From assembly GCF_015558675.1 (NCBI RefSeq), contig NZ_JADMOL010000006.1:196034-260033 (forward strand): a stretch of DNA of 64,000 bases, read 5' to 3'. Positions 24,758 to 35,211 of this stretch are shown one piece after another. The notes beneath the pieces were generated by a model. It was given only the letters and a program-made list of their open reading frames with translations. It did not search any database and was not told the origin of the DNA. Each line of letters opens with the position of its first letter. The first letter of the stretch is position 1. A program made the translations under genes and the position numbers. The DNA comes from Paenibacillus sp. 1001270B_150601_E10. Its GTDB lineage: Bacteria; Bacillota; Bacilli; Paenibacillales; Paenibacillaceae.

Positions 24758-25750
24758 CTAATGAATACTTAGCACGTCTTCTGCACTTCTTTTTCTAACA
24801 GATTCTCCTTCAATCAGTGATACGTAGATTCGTTCATTCTCTACTTTATCGCCAGCTACAATCTTAAGCAGCTGCTCGGCTGCTAATGCGCCCCACTTGC
24901 GCTTCGAATAATCAATCGTTGCCAACCGAGGCTGCATATAGCGTGCCAGCTCGATATTGTCAAAACCGATCAGATGAACGTGCTTCCCGATTTGAAGCTC
25001 CGTATCCGATAAGCGATCGCATAAGCCAATCGCCATCTCGTCATTTAAGCAGAATACGCCGACTGGCTCGGAGTACTCCTGAAGGATTTGCTCTGCAGCC
25101 CGCTCTCCTCCGCTTTTCATGAAATCACCAGCGATCTCAATCCATTCAATATGCTCGTTCCGATCTGCAACGAGCTTTACTGCTTTCATGCGCTGTATGG
25201 AATCAAAAGAACCAGACGGGCCTGTTACGATATATATCTTTTTATGTCTCTTATCAACCAAATATTCCGTAGCGAGCGTCGCACCAGCTTTGTTGTCCAG
25301 CAGCACTTGATTGATGTTTGGATGCTTCAGTTCCCGGTCCAGCACGACAATCTTGCTGTTACGGTCTGCATATCGGATGAGCTCCTCGCTTGTAAAGGTT
25401 TGATCGAGGATGACTGCACCGTCGATCATCCGCTCAGGAAGCATTCGATGAGACTGCTTGCCGCTGCATACGATAAGATCATAACCTTGTGCATTGCATA
25501 CTTCCTTCATCCCGCCAAGAAGCTCTCCATAAACATCGCCTTTAAAGTCTGTCAAAAAAGCGCCGATAATTTTAGACTCTCTCTTTTTTAATGATCGTGC
25601 AGCCGCATTAGGAACGTAGTTTAGTTCCTTGGCTACCGCTAATATTTTTGAGCTGGTCTCATCGGTGACTTTGTCGCTTCCATTAAGCGCATAGGAAACG
25701 GTCGATATCGAAACCCCTGCTTTTTTCGCAATGTCCTTAATACTTACCAC
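24758..25750 (-). CDS. LacI-family transcriptional regulator
   Basis: The 330-residue protein has the LacI helix-turn-helix SIKDIAKKAGVSISTVSYALNGSDKVTDET with the hinge helix NYVPNAAARSLKK, then a periplasmic-binding-like sugar domain. GTG 25750 is the start, after GGAGGGGTGAGA. It is 87 bases downstream of the phosphorylase gene, and is the last gene of the catabolic locus. It probably senses sophorose or a related beta-1,2-glucoside (inference from neighbours) and binds the palindrome near 31537. Confidence 0.92.
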   Translation of the reverse strand: MVSIKDIAKKAGVSISTVSYALNGSDKVTDETSSKILAVAKELNYVPNAAARSLKKRESKIIGAFLTDFKGDVYGELLGGMKEVCNAQGYDLIVCSGKQSHRMLPERMIDGAVILDQTFTSEELIRYADRNSKIVVLDRELKHPNINQVLLDNKAGATLATEYLVDKRHKKIYIVTGPSGSFDSIQRMKAVKLVADRNEHIEWIEIAGDFMKSGGERAAEQILQEYSEPVGVFCLNDEMAIGLCDRLSDTELQIGKHVHLIGFDNIELARYMQPRLATIDYSKRKWGALAAEQLLKIVAGDKVENERIYVSLIEGESVRKRSAEDVLSIH

Positions 25751-25837
25751 TCTCTCACCCCTCCGTTTATTAATCTATCATCTATCTTCCATTCACGTAG
25801 GGTAATGCGATAAGACTGATCCTAAGCGGGATCAGGC

Positions 25838-28800
25838 TCACATGTAAATGTCGACGATATTATGCTCTAGGCTCATTTCACGCTCAAGGTCTGCTTTTGA
25901 GATTCGTACGCCGCCCTTGCGATATGAGTTCGAGATGAAGGAGAGATCCGTTTCTTTTCCATTAACCATAATACGTTGAATGCTTCCTTCTGCGATATGG
26001 TAGACAAACGTAACCTTTTTCTCAGCGACACGATAGTCAAAACGCATGCCGCTGATTCGAGCAGGAAGCACGGGATCCAAGATGAGGTCTCCTTGAGATA
26101 GTCGGATACCGAGTACATTGGAGATCAACTGGTTCATATAGATTCCCGGACCGCTAGAATAAATTCTCCAACCGCCTTTGACTTGAACCTCGCCATTTCG
26201 AAGTGCATCCATATGCTCCTGCGCTTCATAGCGTGTATTGAACTTGCCGTCGGAGCTGCTGAAGTAAGCATTGCTTTGACGATAGGCTGCATTAGGAACG
26301 ACTTCATTAATTCCGACAGGATTAATGATCTCTAGTCCATTCCATGCATCTTCCGCTTGGCCGAGCTTCGCCATTGCTTCAACATAACGAATGTGAGCAT
26401 GCACATACTGAAGACCTACCTCACGTCCAAAGTTAGCAGCCTGCTCGGCACGCTTAAAGTAAGTGCTTACCCCGCCAGCATACTGAGCCGGACGATTCAT
26501 AAGACGCACGCCATCTGGGAAGAACAGCTCTTTTTTAATCAGATTATAATGGAACTTGGCCTGCTCCTGATCAAGCAGCTCAGCAATAATACTGCGTGTC
26601 ATGGGAAGCAAACGGTACTGTATGCCTGTCTCGCTATCCGATGGATGCAGCATAAGCTTCGGCTTCTTCGGATCTTCCAGGTATAGGAAGCCCGGAATAA
26701 CATCCGCTTGAAGCATATATGCGTTGAAATCTTTAGCAATATTGGACGACAAGTTGTGCAGATAATCTGATAACTCAGCCTCTACCTGTGCGAGTGCCTT
26801 GGACAGCTGTGTCAAGGTTTGATACGTCAAGGCAACAGTCCAACTGCTGACCATGTACGTTTTGAGCTGCGCATTGGCGGGCTGAAGCGTATCGTCCCAA
26901 TCCCCGTCACCGTACGAAGACAAGTGTGTATCATGTAGAAAATGAGTGCAGATGTACTCCAGTTCCTTTTTCACGTGGTCCAGCACGGTTTCTTTGTGGT
27001 CGCTAAAGCAGAAGCCATCCTTTAACGTATAAGGAATCTGCTCTTCTAAGATGCTGTAGTCTTGGGTTGCATTCAAGTAATCGCTCAATACCTTAAGCGG
27101 CCATACAATGATGTCCCCATGGCTCTCTTCTTGTTGAATAGAAAAATAGTTATCGAACATAAACCATTGCGGCCAGTTGCCGTCATCTTCATACTGGTGG
27201 GCATACACCATCTTCAAGATATCGCGAACTTGCTCATATTTTTGAGTAGCCATGAAGTATTCAACTGGCCCTTGGCACACATCGCGTGTTCCCCAGGCTG
27301 CGCCGCCGTACTGCTCTAATCCATGCGGCACAGAATAGTGGACGAGCATGTTGTGCGTGTACCACCACGCAAGCGCATTAAGCTTAAACAATGAATCAGG
27401 TTGGTCTCCCTCTGGACGAGTCAGATGAAAACCATTCATGAGCTCTTTGAAAAACTCACGGTAAGCCGCAATTTCATCATGAGCGCTGCGAGATGCCGGC
27501 GCTGTTATCTCACCTTCAAGCTGGCCTTGCAAGGTTAATGTCCAATCATGGCTTGAGTCGAGCTGCAGAGTGATAAGAGAAGCTTCCCCTGGTTGGATGC
27601 CTTTAGCCAGCACCGTTTCGTCACCGACAGTAATGGGACTTCCCTCAACTGACATCCGGTATTGCAGCTCTGGAACGATACGTGAACTAAGCGTTTGTGA
27701 ATCAGCACGGAAAAGGACGTAGTCAGTCCCTTTTTCCATCACAAATGGCGTCTCGTATTCATTGACATTCATCGTCACTTGAGTTGTCACTAGGAAGCGA
27801 TAGCTTCTCCCCTGTTCGGATGTGAAGTGAAGACGAACTTCAGGGGCATCCGCCGCTGAATAATTGGTGAAGATCAGCATGTCATCCGCCGTTTTATAGT
27901 ACCAGCGCACGTAGTTGAAGCCGATCTCGAACATTGATGGCATCGTTAACAGGTGATACTGCTGATCCATTTCAACATAGATCCGCTGTCCGGCAGTCTT
28001 TGGAACGTTCAAATGGTTTCTTGCATTGCTCATCAATTTGTTGAAATTTGTGTTGCCGATGACAACATGGGAGTTAAAGATCCCATACATATAAGAAGTA
28101 GTTGTCATGACTTCAGATCCCAGCTTCACCTTACTGCCGCTCATGAGAATATGTCCATGCGGTCGTTCCACCAGCAGTTCTTTTTCCTTCAATACGATGT
28201 GTTCAAAGGTATCGGTAAAGAAAGCCAGTAGTGTGTCTTCCTTGCGCTCTTCTTGATGTCTCTTAGGAAAACGAACGTTCAATTCCTCTTCTGTCATGGA
28301 AAGGATTTGCAAAGGTTCGCCAATTGCTTCCTGGATCTCAACAGACGGTTGTTCGATCAAAGCTTCAGTTTGATTATGAGATTGAATCCCTTCCCACGCC
28401 TTCTCAACTTCATCTTTATACTCGAATTTCGTCACTGCCTCAGGATGATTAGCTTTATAGAGGCCATAGAAGACAAAGCGCGCTTCGCCTGCAAGCTCAA
28501 CCTGCTCAGATTGAAGGGCTGCATAGGCAAACTCGTATTGGTAGATTTCGTTCGCAAGTGAGGGCTGCAATAAGGCTTTAGGCACATTCGTCTCTTTATA
28601 GGAGAGTCCGTAAAACTGGAACCCATCAGTCGAATACCCGACTGCTTTCGTTAAGGAGCCTTGCTGCACATATGGGAAATCTCCGCCCTGCGGCTGATTC
28701 TGGCGCGAGCAGATGACGTAACCATATGTCTCATCCTCAAATACGGCATGATCGATATATTGAGAGAGATAGGCTTCATTGCTGCGAACCGCACCGATGT

Positions 28801-29187
28801 CTGCATCTCCAATGTCTTGGCCGTATACGAGATCAATCGTAACGCCTTCCCCTCGTGTTACGATATCCCAAAACCATACGCCTTGCTCGTAAAGGGAAAA
28901 ACGAACTTCGTATTCAATCTGGTCAACTTGGCCTTTCCATACAAGCTGCAGTAGAACTTGCTCGTTGAACGAGTACCAAGCAGCGGATAGAAACGGATGC
29001 CGTTCGGCTCAATAATTCTTAAATAGAGATTGTTCAGGGAACCATCAATGGGACTTGTCAGCATCTGATTAATCATGGTGCGTCCATAAGTGGCTTGGTA
29101 CAAGTCTCCGCTTTCCCAGAAGGTAAACTGCAAATCGCCAGCTTGAAGATGCAGCTTACTCTGTGTTGATTTCGCAATGGTTGTCAT
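25838..29187 (-). pseudogene. GH94 1,2-beta-oligoglucan phosphorylase-like gene with a frameshift
   Basis: From ATG 29187 (after AGGAGGAAGACATACAC) the N-terminal part reads TFWESGDLYQATYGRTMINQ and continues to LLGTRSTSK at about 28955. From there the frame breaks; homology-like sequence (QLVWKGQVDQIEYEVRF, VWFWDIVTRGEG, DADIGAVRSNEAYLSQYIDH) continues in the other frame without interruption to 25838. One missing base near 28945-28965 would restore a protein of about 1,116 residues, which is the normal size of sophorooligosaccharide phosphorylases. GH94 features include WGTRDVCQGPVEYFM and GDGDWDDTL with the general acid Asp. The enzyme would convert beta-1,2-linked oligoglucosides with phosphate to glucose 1-phosphate. 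Whether the break is biological or a sequencing error cannot be seen. Confidence 0.8.
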
Positions 29188-29227
29188 GTGTATGTCTTCC
29201 TCCTAGCTCTCATCGGATGGATAATGG

Positions 29228-31390
29228 CTATACTAGCTTGAATGAATCCGTTAAGGTATCACGGCTGTTAGGTCCGACGAAAATGTGAAAATGTCCTGGA
29301 TCGCTCGTATAACGCAGATCCGAATGGTGATAGCGTAACTGCTCTTCTGTTAGCTGGAAGGTCGCGACTTTGCTCTCGCCAGGTTCAAGTTCTAGCTTTG
29401 CAAAGTCTTTCAGCTCACGGAGCGGACGTACGACCTCTCCGGTAATATCGCGAACATACAATTGAATCGTTTCAACTCCTGGTCTTGAACCGGTATTGGT
29501 GACCTTAACACTGATATCAAGCGGTTGATCGGCTGTGAGCTCCGATCTGGACAATGTCAATTCGCTATAATCAAATGATGTATAGGTTAATCCGTAGCCG
29601 AATGGCAGCAACGGCTCGTTTTCTGCATCAATGTACTTCGATACATAACGTTCTTCGCGCTTAGCAGGGTTAAGCGGGCGTCCCGTATTAAAATGGTTGT
29701 AATACACGGGCACTTGACCAACGGATTGCGGGAATGACATCGAGAGGCGTCCTGTTGGATTCACATGGCCAAGCAGCAGATCCGCTACAGCGGCGCCGCC
29801 TTCTGTGCCTGGGAACCATGCTTCCAGCACTGCATCTGCTTCTTCGAACACGCCATGGAGATCAAGAGGTCTGCCGTTAAAGATTACAGCTGCGATAGGC
29901 TTGCCTAATGCTTTTATCTGTTGAACAAGCTCTAGCTGAGCTTGCGGAAGACGAATGTCAGTCCGGGATGCCCCTTCTCCGCTCATCGCGGATTCTTCTC
30001 CAAGGGCGAGTACGACGATATCTGCATGGCGTGCAGCTTCGAGCGACTGCTCCAGCACATCCTTGGCAATGCGGTGTATGCCGCATCCCTCCACAATCTT
30101 CAAAGTGCCTTCTTGCATGCGTGCTGTTAAGGCATCTCCCAGCTTCACCGCGTCTTCCTTTTTGCCCTCGCAGGACCACCAGCCCAGGATATCATCGCTT
30201 TGTGCGAATGGGCCGATTAACGCCACCTTCGCCTCTTGATGAAGCGGAAGGACGTTTTCGTTCTTGACCAGGACACAGGATTTGACTGCGAGTTCATACG
30301 AAGCTTGACGGTGCTCGCCGCAAAGAATAACTTCGCGCTCACGCACAGGGTCTGCTGCTCGCAGCGGATGATTGAACAAGTCAAGCTTTGCTTTCAGACG
30401 CAGAATGCGAAGTACAGCTTCATCGATGAGCGTTTCATCAATTAGTCCGCTTGCTACTAGCTCTGGCAGGTGGTGCACATAACAAGGCGTCATCATCTCG
30501 ATGTCTACGCCTGCCTTCATCGCGCGGTATGCAGCTTCGCAATCATCCTCAGCAGCGCCATGCGCAATCATTTCTCTGATCGATGCCCAGTCCGATATGA
30601 CGACACCATCGAAGTTCCATTCATCGCGCAGAATTCCGCGCAGCAGCTTCTCATTGCCGGTAGCCGGAATGCCGTCAACCGTATTGAAGGAAGACATGAC
30701 CATTTCACAGCCTTCATCCAATGCTGCCTTGTAGGCCGGCAAGTAGGATTCGCGCAGCTGTCTTTCCGACATATCGACAGTGTTGTATTCTCGTCCGCCT
30801 TCTGGTGCGCCATAGGCGGCAAAGTGCTTTACGCATGCTGCTAAGCGGTCATGATCCTCCTTCAAGCTTGTGCCTTGATAGCCGCGTACGAAGGCGCGCG
30901 CAAATTGGCTGTTCAGGTAAGGATCCTCACCCGTCGTTTCCATAACACGCCCCCAACGAGGGTCGCGTACCAAGTCCACCATTGGCGCGAAGGTGACATG
31001 CACCCCGGATACGGCAGATTCTCTTGCCGCAATCTCGGCACTCTTTTCTGCCAGCTCCATATCCCAGGAGCAGCCGATGGCAAGCGGGATTGGGAAGATC
31101 GTCTTGAAGCCATGCACAACATCCGCCATAAATAGCAGCGGAATTCCTAATCTGCTCTTTTTCATATAGGCGTTCTGGATGTTGATGACCGCTTGAGCTC
31201 CTGACAGCCCTAGCACGGAACCGCTGGCCGCAACCATCTGATCCGTAATTCCCATCTCTTCCATCGGCCCTGTAATTAGACCTTCTTGATCTGAACCCTC
31301 GTGAAAGTTAGGGGTAAGCTGAAGCAATTGAGCGACTTTTTCCTCCAGCGTCATTTGTTCGACTAGAGATTGAAGTTGTTTATCGTCCAT
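29228..31390 (-). CDS. GH3 beta-glucosidase
   Basis: The protein (720 residues from ATG 31390) has the GH3 N-terminal barrel (LVEQMTLEEKVAQLLQL, VTFAPMVDLVRDPRWGRVMET, HFAAYGAPEGGREYN) with the nucleophile Asp in GVVISDWASI. The alpha/beta sandwich follows (VALIGPFAQSDDILGWWSC, VVLALGEESAMSGEGASR) and a fibronectin III-like C terminus (GVETIQLYVRD). There is no signal peptide. It is 40 bases upstream of the phosphorylase gene, as in the Listeria locus, where the GH3 partner splits sophorose-type products. ATG 31390 follows GGAGGAAACTAAA; an upstream start would read through promoter sequence. Confidence 0.92.
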   Translation of the reverse strand: MDDKQLQSLVEQMTLEEKVAQLLQLTPNFHEGSDQEGLITGPMEEMGITDQMVAASGSVLGLSGAQAVINIQNAYMKKSRLGIPLLFMADVVHGFKTIFPIPLAIGCSWDMELAEKSAEIAARESAVSGVHVTFAPMVDLVRDPRWGRVMETTGEDPYLNSQFARAFVRGYQGTSLKEDHDRLAACVKHFAAYGAPEGGREYNTVDMSERQLRESYLPAYKAALDEGCEMVMSSFNTVDGIPATGNEKLLRGILRDEWNFDGVVISDWASIREMIAHGAAEDDCEAAYRAMKAGVDIEMMTPCYVHHLPELVASGLIDETLIDEAVLRILRLKAKLDLFNHPLRAADPVREREVILCGEHRQASYELAVKSCVLVKNENVLPLHQEAKVALIGPFAQSDDILGWWSCEGKKEDAVKLGDALTARMQEGTLKIVEGCGIHRIAKDVLEQSLEAARHADIVVLALGEESAMSGEGASRTDIRLPQAQLELVQQIKALGKPIAAVIFNGRPLDLHGVFEEADAVLEAWFPGTEGGAAVADLLLGHVNPTGRLSMSFPQSVGQVPVYYNHFNTGRPLNPAKREERYVSKYIDAENEPLLPFGYGLTYTSFDYSELTLSRSELTADQPLDISVKVTNTGSRPGVETIQLYVRDITGEVVRPLRELKDFAKLELEPGESKVATFQLTEEQLRYHHSDLRYTSDPGHFHIFVGPNSRDTLTDSFKLV

Positions 31391-31503
31391 TTTAGTTTCC
31401 TCCACGCCTATCCATAGTTTTGTAATGACATTTGAGTTGAAATGAGATGACCTTCTTCTGCCGTCTCCTTTCTCATGAATTTGCACAAAAAATGTAGTCC
31501 CTG

Positions 31504-31552
31504 ATTCTCTATGCGTTATGCAAATTCGTCAAAAAAGAAACGATATCGCTTC
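31504..31552 (-). promoter_or_regulatory. Possible internal promoter with LacI-type operator before the GH3 gene
   Basis: GAAACGATATCGCTTC (31537-31552) is a 16-base inverted repeat (one mismatched pair) with a central CG-rich core like LacI operators. Five bases further along the minus strand TTGACG (31527-31532) and GAGAAT (31504-31509) form a possible weak promoter with a 17-base spacer. The LacI gene of the locus is the natural candidate regulator. Confidence 0.5.
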
Positions 31553-31563
31553 TATAATAGAGA

Positions 31564-31600
31564 GAACCCGGCAGCATCAGAGTTCTGGCATACCGGGTTC
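31564..31600 (-). terminator. Hairpin after the solute-binding protein gene
   Basis: GAACCCGG / CCGGGTTC pairs over eight bases. It is followed on the minus strand by a pyrimidine-rich stretch with few consecutive T, so it may be a partial terminator or a 3' stabilising hairpin of the kind often found after binding-protein genes. Confidence 0.5.
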
Positions 31601-31660
31601 AATAAACTCGGGCCGTTGGCTCACGCCGCTAGCCAACTTTAATCTTCGTTGAATGCTGAA

Positions 31661-33256
31661 TTACTTTAAGTTGTTTAGTTCGTCAAGCACGGGCTGAACA
31701 AGAGATTGCTTGCTTTCTACCCACTTCTTCCAGTTAGCTTCCAAGTCGCCGCTTTGCAGAATTAAGTTTGCATACTCTTTTTCATAATCAAAGGTTGCTT
31801 GGTTCTTTGCTTTGGAATCATACAATTGGACATCCCAATCGTATGTAGCAAGCTTGCCGCCTTCTTTACCGAGCTTCGCCTTGTCTTGGTAATGCAGAAC
31901 GGCTCTATCACGGTACTCTTTCTTGATTGCTGGGTTAATGACACTGAAGTCATCGCCAAGCAGGTAGAGGCCTTCGAAGCGGCTAGGATATTTGTCTTCC
32001 AGAGACTTGCCTTCTGGGATCAGGCTCACAAGCTCATTATTGTCTCCGTATTTCCAATCTTCGCCTTCAAAGCCCATGTTCAGGATCATTTGTCCATCCT
32101 TGCTAGTAGAATAATCTAGCATATCCATGATCCGTTCGAATTTCTCAGTGCTGATGTTAGGAGAGAATACGAGTGCAGACCAGAAATTCACTTGCTCCAA
32201 GTTGCGATACTTGCCGTCATCGCCCACAACGATTGCTGTATGAACCACATCATCGCTTTCAATGTTCAAGTTCTTCTTCATGGCTTTATCGACGTCTTGT
32301 CTGTAAGAAGCAAGACCTCCCAAGCTTGTGATTGCTGCTGTACCGCTTACGCGGAAGTTATCGCTTGCTTCACTGCTCTTCCAAGTATAGAATTCAGGGT
32401 TAAGGAGCCCATCTTTATACGATTGCTGCATCAGCTTAAGACCTGTAAGCGTTTCTGGATCAGCAGGACCCCAATGATATTTTCCGTCTTCCCCTTTATA
32501 GAAAGCGGACTCAACACGGGAATGCTCACTATTCGCCATAATAATGTTTGTCAGCGCATCCCCTGCATTATAGGAGATTGGAACGAGCTTGGAGCCAACC
32601 TTACCTGGATCCTTCTCTTTTACCAAGCGTGCATATTCCATCAGCTCAGAAGTGGTATAAGAATCTTTCAATTCGAAGCCGACTGCTTCTGCCCAGTCTT
32701 TGCGCAGCGCGATAACTCCGATTTGGTTAACGAGCGGATCAGCAGGCTTGTTCTCATAGTAAACAGGTCGAGGCAGAATGTACGTACCACCCTTCAATTC
32801 TTCCAGCTTGTCCCCAAGGCCCGTCAATTTGTAAGCTGCAGCAACGTTAGGCCAACGTTCCTTCCAATCGTCAGGCAACTTGTAAAGCAAGCCTTGGTCA
32901 ATATAGTTCATGGCATCTCCATGAATATAGTTCCACACTGCAACATCAGGCAGATCGCCAGAGTTGATCCATAGGCGAAGCTTCTCGCCCCAGGAATCCC
33001 ATTCTACATAGTTGTAGTCCCATTCGAGATTGAACTTATCCATCCAATATTGATGGAACTTGTTTTCGATTTGGCCGTCTTTCAAGTTAATCGTACTTGC
33101 AACGGAGATCTTCAGCTTGTCTTTATAAGCTCCGTTGCTGTCTTTCTCATTGCTGCCTTCAGATGCTTGATTCGAGCATGCGCTTACAAGCAGCATGGTC
33201 AAGCACATCGTGAGCGCGACTAACGACTTCCATGAGAGTTTGTTTCCTGTTTTCAT
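31661..33256 (-). CDS. Extracellular solute-binding lipoprotein of a CUT1 sugar transporter
   Basis: The 531-residue protein opens with a lipoprotein signal (MKTGNKLSWKSLVALTMCL, then LLVSAC), followed by a Ser/Gly/Asn-rich linker and an LplA-type binding-protein body (YWMDKFNLEWDYNYVEWDSWGEKLRLWINSGDLPDV region). It pairs with the two permeases encoded upstream; no ATPase is in the locus, so a shared MsmX-type ATPase is likely. In Listeria the equivalent protein (Lin1841) binds sophorooligosaccharides. ATG 33256 follows AAGGGGCTAAAAAC. Confidence 0.9.
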   Translation of the reverse strand: MKTGNKLSWKSLVALTMCLTMLLVSACSNQASEGSNEKDSNGAYKDKLKISVASTINLKDGQIENKFHQYWMDKFNLEWDYNYVEWDSWGEKLRLWINSGDLPDVAVWNYIHGDAMNYIDQGLLYKLPDDWKERWPNVAAAYKLTGLGDKLEELKGGTYILPRPVYYENKPADPLVNQIGVIALRKDWAEAVGFELKDSYTTSELMEYARLVKEKDPGKVGSKLVPISYNAGDALTNIIMANSEHSRVESAFYKGEDGKYHWGPADPETLTGLKLMQQSYKDGLLNPEFYTWKSSEASDNFRVSGTAAITSLGGLASYRQDVDKAMKKNLNIESDDVVHTAIVVGDDGKYRNLEQVNFWSALVFSPNISTEKFERIMDMLDYSTSKDGQMILNMGFEGEDWKYGDNNELVSLIPEGKSLEDKYPSRFEGLYLLGDDFSVINPAIKKEYRDRAVLHYQDKAKLGKEGGKLATYDWDVQLYDSKAKNQATFDYEKEYANLILQSGDLEANWKKWVESKQSLVQPVLDELNNLK

Positions 33257-33309
33257 GTTTTTAGCCCCTTGTTGATTAGATTTTTGTTACAAAACCTATA
33301 TCGCATTAA

Positions 33310-34212
33310 TCAGGTCTTGATAGCCCCTGTTAATACCCCTTTCGCGAAATGCTTTTGCAGCATTGGGAAGAAGCACATGATTGGCACCATGGTGACAAAG
33401 ACCGCAGCCATTTTCATTCCTGTAGAGAAAGCCTGCTTACCGACAGCATCGACGCTGGACGCATTAGATGCATTCGTTGACGATTCAACGATAATGGATC
33501 TCAATACATTTTGCAGCGGGAGCTGATCGGCCTTGCGAAGAAAGATCATGGCATCGTACCAGCTGTTCCAGAATGCTACGCCGTAAAATAATGTAATGGT
33601 GGCCATAATAGGAGCCGCCAACGGAAGCACGACGGAGAATAAGATCTTCCACTCCCCTGCACCGTCCAAACGAGCGGACTCCATCAGGGATTCCGGGAGA
33701 CTTTGAAAATAGTTCATCATGAGAATCATGTTGAAGGCACTGAAGCTGCCTACCAAAATAACGGACCAAAGCGAACCTGTGAGATGTAGAGTCTTCATCA
33801 CGAGGTAAAGCGGTACAATACCGCCGTTGAATATCATCGTGAACAGCACCAAGAAGAAGATGAATTTCTTCCCTGGAAATTTGTTTCGACTAAGGCCGTA
33901 TGCCATGCTGCTTGTCAAGAATAAACTGAGCGGAAGCCCTGCAAGCAGCAGCTTAATCGTATTCCAATAGCCTGTTAGAATACTGCCATCCGAGAATAAC
34001 GCCTTATAGGATGCAAGCGTCGGATTTTTCGGAAAAATCATCAACGGATTGTCCGCATACTCTTTAGGAGTTGCAAATGATATGGCAATAACGTTCAAGA
34101 ACGGAATGAGAATCATTAGTGCCGCGATAATCAGTACAATAAATAGGAAGTAATCAAGAGCTGTCATCTTGCCTTTTTTGTAAACAGATCGTTTAGCTGT
34201 TGTTGCGCTCAA
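33310..34212 (-). CDS. Sugar ABC transporter permease, YtcP/AraQ type
   Basis: The protein (300 residues) has six membrane segments and the EAA loop ESLMESARLDGAGEWKILFSVVLPLA, typical of CUT1 inner-membrane permeases. TTG at 34212 is the most likely start, as AAGAGGTG precedes it by six to seven bases; a longer form from 34251 would overlap the upstream permease by 23 bases. The gene is in the beta-1,2-glucan locus between the first permease and the binding protein. Confidence 0.9.
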   Translation of the reverse strand: MSATTAKRSVYKKGKMTALDYFLFIVLIIAALMILIPFLNVIAISFATPKEYADNPLMIFPKNPTLASYKALFSDGSILTGYWNTIKLLLAGLPLSLFLTSSMAYGLSRNKFPGKKFIFFLVLFTMIFNGGIVPLYLVMKTLHLTGSLWSVILVGSFSAFNMILMMNYFQSLPESLMESARLDGAGEWKILFSVVLPLAAPIMATITLFYGVAFWNSWYDAMIFLRKADQLPLQNVLRSIIVESSTNASNASSVDAVGKQAFSTGMKMAAVFVTMVPIMCFFPMLQKHFAKGVLTGAIKT

Positions 34213-34228
34213 TGTATTCACCTCTTTC

Positions 34229-35191
34229 TTAACGGAACAGACCGTCTCCACCCATTATCTTGGCTACTCTGTCTGCTAACAGCAGCAGAACCATGTTCAC
34301 AAGAGAACGGAACAAGCTGACTGCCGTTGAGAAGGAAAAGTCTGTTGCAGATTGGAATGTAATCCGATAGATGTATACATCCAATACTTCGGATACATTT
34401 TTGGTCGCTGCGTTTGCCAAGTTAAAGATCTGATCAAAGCCTGAAGACATGAGTCCGCCAACCGATAGAATAAACATAATCGTTACGGTCGGAAGAATAT
34501 TTGGAAGCGTAATGCGGAACATTTGCTGCATGCGTGACGCTCCATCAATCTCTGCCGACTCATATTGATCCTGATCAATACCAGATATTGCTGCCAGATA
34601 AATGATCGCGCCCCATCCGGTTGATTTCCAGATATCCGTAAAGATGATCATCGGAACGAACATGCTCTCTGAGCCTAGGAAATTGATCGTTGGCAAGCCT
34701 AGCATCGCCAGCGCACTGTTTACGAGTCCGTCGTAAGCGAGGACGTTGATGACGACCCCAGAGACGATAATCCACGATAGAAAGTGTGGAAACGTAAGCA
34801 CGGTTTGGAATAGCTTCTTCGTACGGCGCATGCGCAGTTCATTCAACATTAACGCTACTAGAATAGGAAACGGAAATTGAATGATCAGCTTGATAATATT
34901 GATATATAAGGTTCTCCATACCGCATCTAGAAAAGCAGGATCACGGAACACATACATGAAATTCTCAAACCCTACCCACGGACTTCCCAATATTCCAAGG
35001 TTTGCTTTATAGTCCTTGAACGCTAAAGAAAGACCGCCCATCGGCATGTAGGCAAACACGATCAACCAGACAAGTCCCGGTATTAGCAGGGTGTATACCA
35101 TGCGGTGCTTCCAGATTTCAGTAAAGAGTGACCTTGCTCTCGATCGCCCTTTCCCATCTCCATTCGGTCCCTCTATTGCAGCCGATTTCAA
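34229..35191 (-). CDS. Sugar ABC transporter permease, LplB type
   Basis: The 320-residue protein has a basic N terminus, then IWKHRMVYTLLIPGLVWLIVFAYMPM, SLAFKDYK, FPHFLSWIIVSGVVINVL and the EAA loop DQYESAEIDGASRMQQMFRITLPNI. It is the first permease of the sugar importer and resembles the truncated permease at the left edge of the window. TTG 35191 is the start, after GAGGGGAGATGTGT. It is 20 bases downstream of the esterase gene. Confidence 0.92.
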   Translation of the reverse strand: MKSAAIEGPNGDGKGRSRARSLFTEIWKHRMVYTLLIPGLVWLIVFAYMPMGGLSLAFKDYKANLGILGSPWVGFENFMYVFRDPAFLDAVWRTLYINIIKLIIQFPFPILVALMLNELRMRRTKKLFQTVLTFPHFLSWIIVSGVVINVLAYDGLVNSALAMLGLPTINFLGSESMFVPMIIFTDIWKSTGWGAIIYLAAISGIDQDQYESAEIDGASRMQQMFRITLPNILPTVTIMFILSVGGLMSSGFDQIFNLANAATKNVSEVLDVYIYRITFQSATDFSFSTAVSLFRSLVNMVLLLLADRVAKIMGGDGLFR

Positions 35192-35211
35192 AACACATCT
35201 CCCCTCTCTGT

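Noticed and set aside
29908..30267. Long plus-strand frames opposite the GH3 gene
   Set aside because: The GH3 gene is GC-rich in its third codon positions, which keeps antisense frames open; none has a ribosome binding site.
31553..31558. TATAAT on the plus strand near 31553
   Set aside because: No -35 at proper distance and no plus-strand gene follows.
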